Counted from the stretch's first letter, positions 52,065-61,560 are shown. The stretch: 64,000 nt of DNA from an uncultured Desulfobacter sp. (GCF_963665355.1 NZ_OY762229.1:1178001-1242000); one strand, 5' to 3'. A program made the numbers and translations. Notes: generated from the sequence alone by a model not told the origin.

Positions 52065-54221
52065 TCAATCAAGAAAATTCATCTTATATTTTTTCCATAT
52101 ATCCAGGGCAATGCACAAGGGTTTGATCATGGGCACGGTATAGGTATGCAGTTTTCTGTCCGCCATGAAAGTTCTGCACCGGTCCACATATTCACTGAAT
52201 CCCCTGGGAGATATAATCAATGGCTTGGTCAGTTCCTGTTTAAGCTCCACCAGACGTTCGGGCAGGTATTCGCTTAAAAGGGGCACCTGCAGGTAGATGG
52301 CAGCCAATATCACATCGGTATTAGGATCCTGGTCCACGATTCTAATGGCTTCAAGAAGCCTTTCATCCCGGCAGTTTCCGAAAAGATCAACAGGATTGCT
52401 TCCCACATTGCTCAGTATCTTGTCTTTTAACACCAGTTGATCAGGTTTCAAATCTTTTTCAATCAGTTCTTTGATTTTTTGTGTGGTTTCAGAGGTAAAC
52501 TCTGCCAGAGTCATTTTATTTTCTGTAACCTGATCCGCCAGAAGAATACCGGCCCCGCCCCCTATACTGACCACCGCAATCCGGTTGCCGTTTGTTTTGG
52601 GCTGACTGGTGAGGATAGACAGTATATTGACTATGATTTTAGGATCTTCCGTGAGCTCTTCGACCAGGTAAAAGCCGGCCTGGTCGCAGCAGGCCCTGAA
52701 TGCATCATGGGAACCGGCCAGGGAAGCGGTATGGGACAGTGCTGCCTTGGCTCCGCCCCCCATACCGCCTTTAATAATCACCACGGGTTTATTCTGTGCC
52801 ACCTTTTTTCCCACCTGCAGCAATTTAAGTCCATCAGATACGCCTTCCAGGTAGATGGCAATAATTTTAATTCTGGGGTCATCCCCCATGTGGGACAATA
52901 TTTCAGGCACCCCGCAGGTGGCCGCGTTGCCGATGGATACCCATTTCCCCAAATTCTGGCGGTCCGCACTCAGCATTTCAAGCAACTCAAGACCAATACC
53001 GCCGCTCTGGGATATAATCCCTACACAATTGGACGGGGTAACGGCAACAGATCGCTGTACGGGGATATAGTTGGTGTTCAGCCCTGAAAAATTGTCGATG
53101 ACCCCCATGCAGTTGGGGCCGATGAACGCCACTTTATAGATTTGACTCAGGGTTTGAAGTTTTTCTTTCAGATCCAGGCGGCCCATTTCTGCAAATCCGT
53201 CACTGAAAATGATGGCGCCTTTGCCCCCCAGTTTGCAGAATTGTTCAAAAATTAAAACCGTTATTTCGGCACTTACCGCAAAAACGCAGACATCTGGTAC
53301 TTCGGGAAGCGTGTCAAGACTTGGATAACAGGTCATTCCGTGAATGGTTTTAAGTGTCGGATGAACCGGATAGAGTCTTTTAATATTCATGCAGTTTTTA
53401 AGGATAATACCGCCCTGGGTGCCTGGCAGGGAAGCCCCGACAACGGCCACAGATTGGGCATTGAAAATGGCATTCACACTTTTTTGCTTCCAGTCGCTGA
53501 TCAATCTGCAGGACAGGGGTACAAAATCAGGATCCTTTATCAGGCGGGTATCCACAATTTCATATCCGTTTTCATAAACAATGACCGGGTTTAAATCCAG
53601 CTCACATATATCAGGATTTTCAGCCATCAGTTGGGATACCCTGATGGTCAGATCAATGATGGCGTTCCTGTCATACACCCGGCCCCTGAACCCGTCTAAA
53701 ACCTTACCGGCCCGGGTCTTTGTCAGCATACGTTCCACATCCTGGCGTGTGACTATGCCTATTCCCGGGGCCGCATCTGAAAACAGTTCCACATAAATGC
53801 CGCCCATACCCACCATGGTGATGGGACCAAACTCAGGGTCCTGTCTGGCCCCCACAAGAAGTTCAAACCCTTTTTCAACCATTTTTTGAACAATCAAACC
53901 CTCTTTATTTTTCCTGGAGAAACCGCCCATAAGTTTTTCAATGGCCTTGACTGCGAATGTCACTTCATCTGGTTTTTTCAGATTCAGCTGCACAGCCCCC
54001 TGGTCTGATTTATGGATGATTTTTTCACATACCGCTTTGATAACCACGGGGTAACCGATATCTTGCGCAGTTTTCAAAGCATCTTCAAGGCAGAAGACCT
54101 GTTTTCCGGAAGGGTGAATATCGTATTTTGACAGAAGCCTGGCACTTTGTTCAAAATCCAACGGATACTTTTTCACGGCACTGTATCTCCCTTTTGATAA
54201 GATCCAGTTTATTGATTTCAT
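52065..54221 (-). CDS. ADP-forming acyl-CoA synthetase, second copy
   Basis: 718 residues with the same order as the gene at 38801: ATP-grasp first (about 25-235, G-Y-P-V-V-I-K-A, V-Q-K-M-V, D-L-N-P-V-I-V), then CoA-binding (V-A-V-V-G-A-S), then the ligase part with phosphohistidine motif L-S-H-T-A-S-L-A-G (H497). The two proteins are clearly paralogous but far from identical, so they probably handle different acyl groups. There is no recognisable ribosome binding site before the ATG, so the exact start is less sure. It is divergent from the flavoprotein gene at 54293. Confidence 0.88.
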   Translation of the reverse strand: MKSINWILSKGRYSAVKKYPLDFEQSARLLSKYDIHPSGKQVFCLEDALKTAQDIGYPVVIKAVCEKIIHKSDQGAVQLNLKKPDEVTFAVKAIEKLMGGFSRKNKEGLIVQKMVEKGFELLVGARQDPEFGPITMVGMGGIYVELFSDAAPGIGIVTRQDVERMLTKTRAGKVLDGFRGRVYDRNAIIDLTIRVSQLMAENPDICELDLNPVIVYENGYEIVDTRLIKDPDFVPLSCRLISDWKQKSVNAIFNAQSVAVVGASLPGTQGGIILKNCMNIKRLYPVHPTLKTIHGMTCYPSLDTLPEVPDVCVFAVSAEITVLIFEQFCKLGGKGAIIFSDGFAEMGRLDLKEKLQTLSQIYKVAFIGPNCMGVIDNFSGLNTNYIPVQRSVAVTPSNCVGIISQSGGIGLELLEMLSADRQNLGKWVSIGNAATCGVPEILSHMGDDPRIKIIAIYLEGVSDGLKLLQVGKKVAQNKPVVIIKGGMGGGAKAALSHTASLAGSHDAFRACCDQAGFYLVEELTEDPKIIVNILSILTSQPKTNGNRIAVVSIGGGAGILLADQVTENKMTLAEFTSETTQKIKELIEKDLKPDQLVLKDKILSNVGSNPVDLFGNCRDERLLEAIRIVDQDPNTDVILAAIYLQVPLLSEYLPERLVELKQELTKPLIISPRGFSEYVDRCRTFMADRKLHTYTVPMIKPLCIALDIWKKYKMNFLD

Positions 54222-54292
54222 TTTAGAATGATACTATAACAGCTTAATTTAAAAAAATTTTTTTTATTAAAATTTGGCAGGTTTTTAAAGGT

Positions 54293-55432
54293 ATGAATGC
54301 TGATGTGATCATAATCGGGGCTGGCCCGGCAGGCGCATCCTGCGCTAAGAGGTTATCTGATGCCGGGGTTAAGGTTTTAATAATAGAAAGCAAAAAATTG
54401 CCCAGGGCCAAACCATGTGCAGAACTAATCTCTGCCCAGGCATTTAATTTTTTAAAACAGGAGTTCAAAACTGATCAGAATTCACCTCTTTTTACTTACC
54501 AGTCAAGTGATGTCGCTTTTTATGCCGGACAAAAACGGATAACAACCCTGAAGTCTTACTCAAACACCTTTTATGTTGACCGCAGAAATTTTGATAACTT
54601 TTTAATTGAGTCGGCTTTGGCATCCGGGGCCGAATTAATGGATGACAGTAAAGTGGTCAACTATGACCACGAACTGAAAAAGGTTTATCTACAGGGCGGA
54701 GAGCAGCTTCAAGCTAAATTTATAGTCGGTGCTGACGGTCCTTTAAGCATTGTCGGAAAAAACTTATATGGAAAAATAAAAAACCATAGGAAAAATACCG
54801 CCGTGGGCGTAGTTGCCAAAATTCCCAGGGAATCCGTAAAACTGATCATCCCTGATCCCGGGTACTGCACCAGACCCAACATCTACTTTTCGGTTATCAA
54901 CTGGGGATACGGCTGGGTTTTCCCAAATAAAGAGTATTTAAACATAGGCGTGGCAGGCTTGATTCAGCAAAATAAAAATATAAAAAAAAGTTTTGAACAT
55001 TTTTTTGAACAACTGCCTTTAAAAGTAAAAACCGCTGTTAACCCTGTTGGCCATATCGTCCCTTTTGGCAAAGAAGCCATCAGATTAGGCAAACAAGATA
55101 CATTATTGGCAGGTGATGCAGCGGGCCTGGTTGAGCCTGTCACCGGAGAGGGAATCTATTTTGCATTACAAAGTGGTCTATACGCCGCACAGACAATTTT
55201 AACAAAGCTGAAGTCGGATTGTATCATGGCCCATGATTACAAAAAACGATGCAGACCTATTCTAAGGGTACTTCGGCAGGCAAACTTTTTAAGGTGTTTG
55301 CTTTTTCATAAAAGGTGTCACCACAGCACCATAAAGCTGATTGGAAAACGCAAAAAATACGCCCAAAATTTTATGGACATCCTTTCCGGGGAAATTGACT
55401 ACATCGGATATTGTAAGAAAAGTCTTTTTTAA
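54293..55432 (+). CDS. Geranylgeranyl-reductase-family FAD oxidoreductase
   Basis: 379 residues. The N-terminal FAD-binding motif is V-I-I-I-G-A-G-P-A-G-A (about 4-14), then K-P-C-A-E, V-G-A-D-G and the second FAD motif L-A-G-D-A-A-G-L-V-E-P-V-T-G-E-G-I. This is the pattern of the geranylgeranyl reductase/Ggr family, which reduces isoprenoid double bonds; here the likely substrate would be menaquinone or another polyprenyl chain, which is inferred. AAAGG lies 5 bp before the ATG. The stop codon falls inside a 29-bp motif that also occurs at 33446. Confidence 0.87.
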   Translation: MNADVIIIGAGPAGASCAKRLSDAGVKVLIIESKKLPRAKPCAELISAQAFNFLKQEFKTDQNSPLFTYQSSDVAFYAGQKRITTLKSYSNTFYVDRRNFDNFLIESALASGAELMDDSKVVNYDHELKKVYLQGGEQLQAKFIVGADGPLSIVGKNLYGKIKNHRKNTAVGVVAKIPRESVKLIIPDPGYCTRPNIYFSVINWGYGWVFPNKEYLNIGVAGLIQQNKNIKKSFEHFFEQLPLKVKTAVNPVGHIVPFGKEAIRLGKQDTLLAGDAAGLVEPVTGEGIYFALQSGLYAAQTILTKLKSDCIMAHDYKKRCRPILRVLRQANFLRCLLFHKRCHHSTIKLIGKRKKYAQNFMDILSGEIDYIGYCKKSLF

Positions 55433-55464
55433 CGCCGCAGATGGGTGACTTTTTGTCCGACAAA

Positions 55465-56928
55465 TTACCTGAACCGGTCCGCTTCGATCTCGAACCGTTT
55501 CATGATTTGCTGAAGTGCCTGTCTTTCCAGTTTGCATTGTCGGGCAGCCTGGGTCACGTTGCCCTTTGTATCCAACAAAATTTTACCGACATAATGGTGA
55601 TTAAACTCCCTTAGTATCTGCTCTTTGGCCTCTTTATACGGTAAACTGGACAGGGCTGATATTTTGTCTTCCAATTCATCTTTCTGGGGACTTTGCGAGT
55701 CCGGCAGAAATTTTTGGTTTTCCTGTGCTTTGGAAATCAAAGGTATGTTAAAAGATGATGACTCAATATCTTTCGGGGTTATGGTATCGCTGTCACAATT
55801 GAGAATACCCTGAATCAGGACATTTTCCAGCTCCCGAACATTTCCGGGCCACGGCCGCTCCATCAGACACTCAATCGCCTCCGGGGACAAAGATAACCTG
55901 GTTTGATTAAGTTTTTTGCAGTGTTTGTCCATCAAATGCTCGGCTATAGCCGGGATGTCCGTGCGTCTGTCCCGTAAAGGAGGAAGTTCAATGGTAAAAA
56001 CGTTGAGCCGGTAAAAAAAATCCTCCCGAAATTCGCCGGCAGCAATTTTTTGGGCCAGATCGCGGTTGGTAGAAGCCACAATCCGGACATCCACATGAAC
56101 GGGACGTGTATCTCCCAAGGGCTTTATCTCTTTTTCCTGGAGCACCCGCAGCAGCTTTGTCTGGATGGTTGGGCCGATATCACCGATTTCATCAAGGAAA
56201 ATGGTACCTTTATCTGCCTCCTGAAAAAGCCCTTTTTTATTTTGAATTGCATGGGTAAAGGCCCCTTTTTTATATCCGAAAAGTTCGCTCTCTAAAATAT
56301 GTTCCGGCACGGTAGGGCAATTCACCGGAACAAAATTGTTTTTGTGTCTAGGGCTGAGCAAATGAAGGGATTGGGCGGTAAGATCTTTACCCGTACCGGA
56401 TTCTCCGGTGATCAGCACGGTGACATCACTTTGGGCCACTTTGGAAATACTTTCATAAACCCGTTGCATGGGCGGGCTGGTACCGATGAGTTTTCCAAAA
56501 GTGGCGGCATTTTCCCGGTTAAGGATCTTGTTTTCCTGGATGAGACGGGTTCGCTCCAGGGCTTTTTTGACACGAAATAAAATTTCGTCCTGCTCAAAAG
56601 GCTTGGCGATAAAATCATAGGCCCCTTTTTTAATCGCCTGAATAGCCGTTTCAATGCTGCCAAATGCCGTGATCATCATCACGGTAAGATCAGGATATCG
56701 GCGGGAAACTTGATTAAGTACCTCAAATCCGTCCATTCCAGGCATCCGGATATCACAAAGCATCAGATCCGTCCTATCTTTTTCAAGCACATCCAGTGCC
56801 TCATTTCCTGAGAATGCCATGCTGACCCGGCAGTCCAACTCCATCTCAAAAATTTTTTTTAAAAGACGGGTCATATCCTGTTCATCGTCCACTACAAGAA
56901 TATGGGGTTTCATTTTGTATTCCATCAT
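55465..56928 (-). CDS. Sigma-54 response regulator with GAFTHA loop
   Basis: 487 residues: receiver (acidic pair D14/D15, phospho-acceptor D59 in L-C-D-I-R-M-P-G-M-D-G), AAA+ domain (G-E-S-G-T-G-K-D Walker A, G-T-I-F-L-D-E-I-G Walker B) and a C-terminal Fis-type helix-turn-helix (V-T-Q-A-A-R-Q-C-K-L-E-R-Q-A-L-Q-Q). The loop that contacts sigma-54, normally G-A-F-T-G-A, reads G-A-F-T-H-A at 222-227, so its use of sigma-54 may be altered. Its start overlaps the kinase stop (ATGA), so it is surely the partner of that kinase. It is the last gene of the transporter operon. Confidence 0.93.
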   Translation of the reverse strand: MMEYKMKPHILVVDDEQDMTRLLKKIFEMELDCRVSMAFSGNEALDVLEKDRTDLMLCDIRMPGMDGFEVLNQVSRRYPDLTVMMITAFGSIETAIQAIKKGAYDFIAKPFEQDEILFRVKKALERTRLIQENKILNRENAATFGKLIGTSPPMQRVYESISKVAQSDVTVLITGESGTGKDLTAQSLHLLSPRHKNNFVPVNCPTVPEHILESELFGYKKGAFTHAIQNKKGLFQEADKGTIFLDEIGDIGPTIQTKLLRVLQEKEIKPLGDTRPVHVDVRIVASTNRDLAQKIAAGEFREDFFYRLNVFTIELPPLRDRRTDIPAIAEHLMDKHCKKLNQTRLSLSPEAIECLMERPWPGNVRELENVLIQGILNCDSDTITPKDIESSSFNIPLISKAQENQKFLPDSQSPQKDELEDKISALSSLPYKEAKEQILREFNHHYVGKILLDTKGNVTQAARQCKLERQALQQIMKRFEIEADRFR

Positions 56929-58451
56929 GTCGCCAGGGGAAGCGTAAGGGTAAAATGGGCCCCCTGATTTTCCTCACTTTTCACATCAATATGGCCGTTA
57001 TATTTTTTCACAATTCCATAACTGACCGACAGGCCAAGGCCCGTACCCTCTCCCACCGGTTTTGTCGTAAAAAAAGGGTCGAATATCCGGGCAAGATGTT
57101 CCCGGCTGATGCCCCGACCGTCATCTTTGACTTCCACCACCACCTTACCTTTGGAATTGATCTGTCCGAAAATCATGATATTTCCCTTTTTATCAACAGC
57201 ATGGCAGGCATTGATCACAAGATTGATGATCACCTGGCGAAATTCAAGCTCATTGCCCATCACAAAAAGAGGTGAGTCATCGGACAGGGTCAGGGTCATG
57301 TTGACGTTTCTGAAATCAGAGTGGTTGCAAAGAAAGTTCACTACGTTTTCAAGCACCTTACCCATGTCAATTCTGGATAATTCTGTCTGACCCCGTGCCG
57401 ATAAAGAGCTGCTTGCTTTTCTTGAAAAGGCCAGCATATCGGACACAACGGATTGACAGTTTTTCACCTGTTTTTCGATCACCTTTAAATCATCCAGAAT
57501 GTGATCATTTTTTCGAATAACTTTATCTTTAAGCATGAACTGGGTGTACCCTAAAATGACACCTAACGGATTGTTGATCTCATGGGCTACACCGGCAGAC
57601 AGTTCGCCTAAAGCCGCCAGTTTGTCTGCCTGAATAATCTGCTGCTCCATCTCTTTTTTTTCGTTGATATTTTTGATTATAAAGTGAAAGTGTTTCTGGC
57701 ATCCAAACGGGCCATAATCTATTCCACCGGTTATAATCACATACAGGTTGGTATTGTCAGACCGCATAAAATAGGTTTCTTCATTCAGGATATATTCGTG
57801 GGTCTGGATGAGGTCTGCAATGCGTTGCCACTCCTCATTGGATGCAAAAAGCTGATCCATTGAATATTCGTTGGATATCATCTCATCCTTTTTGTATCCG
57901 GTCAATTTTTCACCGGCCGGATTGATATCCAGAATTTTCCACTGACTGTCCGTCAACAGTATGGTGTCCAGAGACTGCTTAAAAATCCGGCTGAATTTGT
58001 GTTCGGATGCGGTGAGCATCTCGGTACGTTCCACCACTTTATTCTCCAGGGTCTGGTTGAGGTTGATCAGTTTGACATGAATCTCTTTGAGGGCTTCTTC
58101 TTTGGAGAGCATTTTCATGTTGATCTTCCAGTTCTGGTTAAAAAAAAGGGTGATGGAACCAACGATCATGAATGAAACCGTATTGATGGTACCGCTGTAA
58201 GCACTGATTGCCTGCCAGACTTCCGTCTGTCCGGTAAGAATCGAGAACTGCCTGAAAATATGCCCGAAAGCTCTGGACAGGGCAAAGATTGTGAGCCCTG
58301 AACACAACCAGGTGAGATAAAGGAAAATAACGTTATCCGGTGCTTTTGTATGCAGTTTTTTAGCGCTGTAAAGGGACATGGCCGCAAATAGAACCAGGCC
58401 CATGGATCCAAGCAAGTCCACGATCAGAATGGGAAAGTAAGGCAGGGTCAT
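56925..58451 (-). CDS. PAS-containing membrane histidine kinase
   Basis: 508 residues. About three N-terminal transmembrane helices (about 5-28, 42-62, 85-113) have only short loops. A coiled coil follows, then a PAS domain (about 150-260), HisKA with H-box A-H-E-I-N-N-P-L-G and HATPase (N-A-C-H-A-V, D-D-G-R-G-I, G-T-G-L-G-L-S). It has no large periplasmic sensor, so the membrane helices themselves, containing R-A-F-G-H and other polar residues, or the PAS domain sense the signal. It overlaps the genes on both sides by 4 bp. With the regulator it probably reports on the transporter encoded upstream. Confidence 0.92.
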   Translation of the reverse strand: MTLPYFPILIVDLLGSMGLVLFAAMSLYSAKKLHTKAPDNVIFLYLTWLCSGLTIFALSRAFGHIFRQFSILTGQTEVWQAISAYSGTINTVSFMIVGSITLFFNQNWKINMKMLSKEEALKEIHVKLINLNQTLENKVVERTEMLTASEHKFSRIFKQSLDTILLTDSQWKILDINPAGEKLTGYKKDEMISNEYSMDQLFASNEEWQRIADLIQTHEYILNEETYFMRSDNTNLYVIITGGIDYGPFGCQKHFHFIIKNINEKKEMEQQIIQADKLAALGELSAGVAHEINNPLGVILGYTQFMLKDKVIRKNDHILDDLKVIEKQVKNCQSVVSDMLAFSRKASSSLSARGQTELSRIDMGKVLENVVNFLCNHSDFRNVNMTLTLSDDSPLFVMGNELEFRQVIINLVINACHAVDKKGNIMIFGQINSKGKVVVEVKDDGRGISREHLARIFDPFFTTKPVGEGTGLGLSVSYGIVKKYNGHIDVKSEENQGAHFTLTLPLAT

Positions 58452-59023
58452 GATATCCCTTCCGTATCGTGGGGTCTCTTTTTTTCTTCGGCAGAAGTGG
58501 TGTCTGTTTTATAAGCTGTTCCTGTTTTCAAAAGCAATGCGGTTTCAGAAGGGTTCTGCCCTGATATATCATCGGATTTATGTGCAATCAGAAGAAGGGA
58601 AAGTCCCCGCCATAAAAAAAACATTCCCGGTAAACATAATAAATGATCCAGCCGCATGAAATAATACAGAAGAGCCGGTCGATGTGAGACGGAAAGGGTT
58701 TTAATATCGATTTGCCCCACAGAGAAAATTTGTGTTCGGATCAATCCTGATTGATTGTCCAGGAAATGGACAATAATTGCATCCAGATTCCACAAGACAA
58801 AGAAGAGAGCGGAATATTGGAATGCCCGCCATTCTTTTTTTTTATTTAACCCCCTTCTGTGGATGGTAATATAAAGGATGACCATGGAGATCAGAAAAAA
58901 AAAGTGGCCGACCTGGTGAACAAGAATTCCTTCGGTTTGACCGTGCATCTGGGTGGCAAGTACCGGACAGGGCAAACCCAATACCAATAGTACAAAAAAA
59001 GCTATAAGTCTTAAGTTTCTCAT
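58448..59023 (-). CDS. Membrane protein with histidines in its helices
   Basis: 191 residues with a signal-like first helix (about 5-23) and three more hydrophobic helices (about 37-55, 68-88, 118-147). H36 and H40 (G-I-L-V-H-Q-V-G-H), H86 (I-I-V-H-F-L-D) and H127 (R-L-D-H-L-L) lie in or at the ends of helices, as in membrane heme or metal sites. The last 45 residues are hydrophilic. I do not recognise a family. It lies 6 bp after the EMC3-like gene and overlaps the kinase gene, so it may be a membrane sensor subunit for it. Confidence 0.72.
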   Translation of the reverse strand: MRNLRLIAFFVLLVLGLPCPVLATQMHGQTEGILVHQVGHFFFLISMVILYITIHRRGLNKKKEWRAFQYSALFFVLWNLDAIIVHFLDNQSGLIRTQIFSVGQIDIKTLSVSHRPALLYYFMRLDHLLCLPGMFFLWRGLSLLLIAHKSDDISGQNPSETALLLKTGTAYKTDTTSAEEKKRPHDTEGIS

Positions 59024-59029
59024 GTCGTT

Positions 59030-59626
59030 TCATTGGGGTTCAAAATCATTGGCGGTATCTTTTTTTCTTTTTTTTATCAGAAAACCAACAAGGCCGAAAA
59101 GGATAAAACTTGCCGGTAGACAGAGGAGAAACCAGAGCAGGGTGCCGACTTGAAAAGCATCCGGGCTGCTGCCCAGGGTGAAAATCCACTGACTGCCAAA
59201 TCTGGTTTCAAGGCTTTCCCGGGTGTAGGTTCTTGATAGATAGGAGATAACAAGCAGGACCGGAAGAACCGTGGTGATCATGTTTTTCATCAGGCCTTCA
59301 AAAAAATAGTCGTAATAAACCTGGTTCAGCTTGGCCTGGTCAATATTTTTGGCCATGGCTTTACCTTTTTCCCTGTCTTCAGCCTCCATGGCCACCTGCC
59401 GCACTGACTGCCAGTGGAGAAATTCTTCTTTCAGATTTTTGAGTCGCCGGGTGCGATAGATTTTGGATAAAATTCTTGTGATACCGGCGGTGGCAAAGGC
59501 AAGGATGATTACCACCCAGGCCGGACCCAGGACCTCAACAGGAGCAAGAAGCTTATCCAGAGCAGCACAGACATTTTCAAGTCCGTACTGGATTTGCATC
59601 CAGACAATGTCTAAAAAGTCATCCAT
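59030..59626 (-). CDS. EMC3/DUF106-like membrane protein
   Basis: 198 residues: helix 1 (about 36-54, V-V-I-I-L-A-F-A-T-A-G-I), a charged cytoplasmic coiled-coil hairpin (about 57-105, R-L-K-N-L-K-E-E-F-L ... A-K-N-I-D-Q-A-K-L-N-Q-V), then helices 2 (about 114-132) and 3 (about 160-182) and a basic tail. This helix-hairpin-helix-helix order is that of the DUF106/EMC3/TMCO1 proteins, which belong with YidC/Oxa1 insertases. It is not the cell's YidC (too short, lacks its extra helices). It may help assemble the adjacent transporter; this is inferred from position. Confidence 0.6.
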   Translation of the reverse strand: MDDFLDIVWMQIQYGLENVCAALDKLLAPVEVLGPAWVVIILAFATAGITRILSKIYRTRRLKNLKEEFLHWQSVRQVAMEAEDREKGKAMAKNIDQAKLNQVYYDYFFEGLMKNMITTVLPVLLVISYLSRTYTRESLETRFGSQWIFTLGSSPDAFQVGTLLWFLLCLPASFILFGLVGFLIKKRKKDTANDFEPQ

Positions 59627-59664
59627 ACGGGCCTTTTTGATTAAGATTCGTGTTAACTTATGGG

Positions 59665-59700
59665 GTCCAGGGCCTGATTGTCAGATTATAGGCCCTGGAC
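59665..59700. other. Intercistronic hairpin between the TauE-like and EMC3-like genes
   Basis: A perfect 11-bp, GC-rich stem (59665-59675 with 59690-59700, GTCCAGGGCCT arm) and a 14-nt loop. No T run follows on the minus strand, so it is a likely RNA-processing or stability element that separates transporter from downstream expression, rather than a complete terminator. Confidence 0.6.
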
Positions 59701-59736
59701 AGAGGGGTTTCAAGGCGATTTGCCTTTGATTAGAAT

Positions 59737-61437
59737 TTAGATCCAGATTTCGATCTTAAAGAATCTGAAGAAAAGGAAAAACAGGGTGCAGGCCAGTACC
59801 ACCTTCAGTGTCATCTCCGAGAACATTTTCTGGGCCCGGGATCCGAGCATACCTCCGGCAAATCCGCCGACAATTATGGAAATGGCCAGGGTCATATCCG
59901 GCAGATAACCGGTAATCAGATACCCGATAAAAGAGCCGATACTGGAAAAACAGGTGCCGATCAGGGAGATGGGCACGGCCACATACATGGGCAACGCGCC
60001 GATGGATGTCATGGCCGGTACCAGCAGGAAGCCGCCACCCACGCCGAAGGACCGGGAAACCACGCCGATGAGTACGCCGATAATCCCGAAGAGCAGGGGA
60101 TTGATCCTGAACTCTTCACCCCAGAATTTGAATCGGTAGTCGGTCAACCCGGTTTTAATAGGTTCGATGGAACCCATTTCAGCGGCACGGCCTTCGGCCT
60201 TGGCCTTGGCGATTTCGGCATTAAACTTCTGGGTCATGGCCTTGATATTTTTACGTTTTCTCATGGCCTTCGGGCTCATCTCCATAAGGGTCTTGATCCC
60301 CATGAGAACAACCAGAACGGCCAGCCACTCCTGGTAGGCCTTCATGGGCAGAACGGCTGAAACGTATTTGCCCAGCCAGATAGATCCGATGAATATACCT
60401 ACGCCGAAGGAGATGCCCACGGGCCAGGCCACCCGTTTTTCCACCACGGCATACCGCCAGAAAGAGCCCAGGGGGGAGAACAGGGTCAGGGCCATGTTGG
60501 AAGGTTTAAGCACGTTGGCCGCGTTGATGCCCACAGGCCCCATGGTGTTGACCACCAGCGCCTGGAAAGCGGCCATGAGCAGGCCGCCGGCCGCACCGAT
60601 CATGGAGAAATAGGTACCCACCAGGATGGCGCCGATCAGTATCCAGATGGGGTTCATGTACCGGTAGCCCTTGGATAGCCAGAATCCGTTTTTCTCAATG
60701 GAGTAGGAGGTTGTTTTTTCGCCGTTGACATAGACATCAAACTTGGTGTCTGGAGGGGTGTGCCTGAAGGATTTAAAGCTGACGGTAAACTGTCCTGTGT
60801 TCTTATCCAGGTTGATCTTTGTCCCCTTGTCCCAGTAGTTTCCGCTGGATTCATCCGTAACCACGGTTTTGGAAAAGATCACCACCTTGCCCCTGCGGTT
60901 GCCCTCTTTGACAATGGTGTTGATGCCGTAATCGTCTTCATTGGCCCAGCGCAGAAAGTTCCACTGCTTGGCAGAGGTTATGGGACCCATCATGGTCCGG
61001 GCATCCGGATCCACATCTTCATAATTTTTTTTCAGGTAGAACATGGTGGTGGAGTAGATGCCGTTTCCCTTGCCCAGGATCACCGAAGGTCCGCCGAATT
61101 TCTTTTTGTCCACCTTGCCGAATTTTTCCGGTACGTTGGTCACCAGGTAATACATGGGAGGAATGGCCGTATCCATATCAAAATCCCCCTTGGCGGTGAT
61201 GCTTTTGAACTTTTTGGTCTCATGGACGCCGGTTGTATCCTTGGGGGCGAACATATCTGTCTGGGACAGGGTGAGGTAAAGGTCGGCACCGGGCTCGATC
61301 TGCCCCTTTATCTCCACCACATCTCCGGCTTTATATGATGCAGCCGATACACTTGCACTGGTTGCGGCCAGACACATTTGGGTTGATATAAACAACCCCA
61401 GCACCATGACAGCCAGATATGAACAGGTTTTTCTCAT
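59737..61437 (-). CDS. TauE/SafE-family transporter with large exported domain
   Basis: 566 residues. A signal peptide (about 1-24, ending C-L-A-A) is followed by an extracytoplasmic domain of about 240 residues (N-terminal beta-like part, then D-V-Y-V-N-G-E-K-T-T), then the membrane part of about eight helices in two repeats: I-G-A-A-G-G-L-L-M-A-A-F and S-F-G-V-G-G-G-F-L-L-V-P, the TauE/SafE (sulfite exporter) signature. A charged cytoplasmic loop (about 395-450) divides the halves. TauE-type proteins export sulfite or other organosulfur or small anions; the extra domain is uncommon for the family. AAGGAAGA precedes the ATG. Confidence 0.85.
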   Translation of the reverse strand: MRKTCSYLAVMVLGLFISTQMCLAATSASVSAASYKAGDVVEIKGQIEPGADLYLTLSQTDMFAPKDTTGVHETKKFKSITAKGDFDMDTAIPPMYYLVTNVPEKFGKVDKKKFGGPSVILGKGNGIYSTTMFYLKKNYEDVDPDARTMMGPITSAKQWNFLRWANEDDYGINTIVKEGNRRGKVVIFSKTVVTDESSGNYWDKGTKINLDKNTGQFTVSFKSFRHTPPDTKFDVYVNGEKTTSYSIEKNGFWLSKGYRYMNPIWILIGAILVGTYFSMIGAAGGLLMAAFQALVVNTMGPVGINAANVLKPSNMALTLFSPLGSFWRYAVVEKRVAWPVGISFGVGIFIGSIWLGKYVSAVLPMKAYQEWLAVLVVLMGIKTLMEMSPKAMRKRKNIKAMTQKFNAEIAKAKAEGRAAEMGSIEPIKTGLTDYRFKFWGEEFRINPLLFGIIGVLIGVVSRSFGVGGGFLLVPAMTSIGALPMYVAVPISLIGTCFSSIGSFIGYLITGYLPDMTLAISIIVGGFAGGMLGSRAQKMFSEMTLKVVLACTLFFLFFRFFKIEIWI

Positions 61438-61560
61438 TCTTCCTTCTCTCCTTGAAAAATCTTAGGTAATTTAGTCGCCCAAGGGGCGGTAATTTGAAGC
61501 TAAAGCCTGGTTGCCAGGCATGACGCCCAGGCTGTGTGCAAAACTCGACTCATCCGTATA

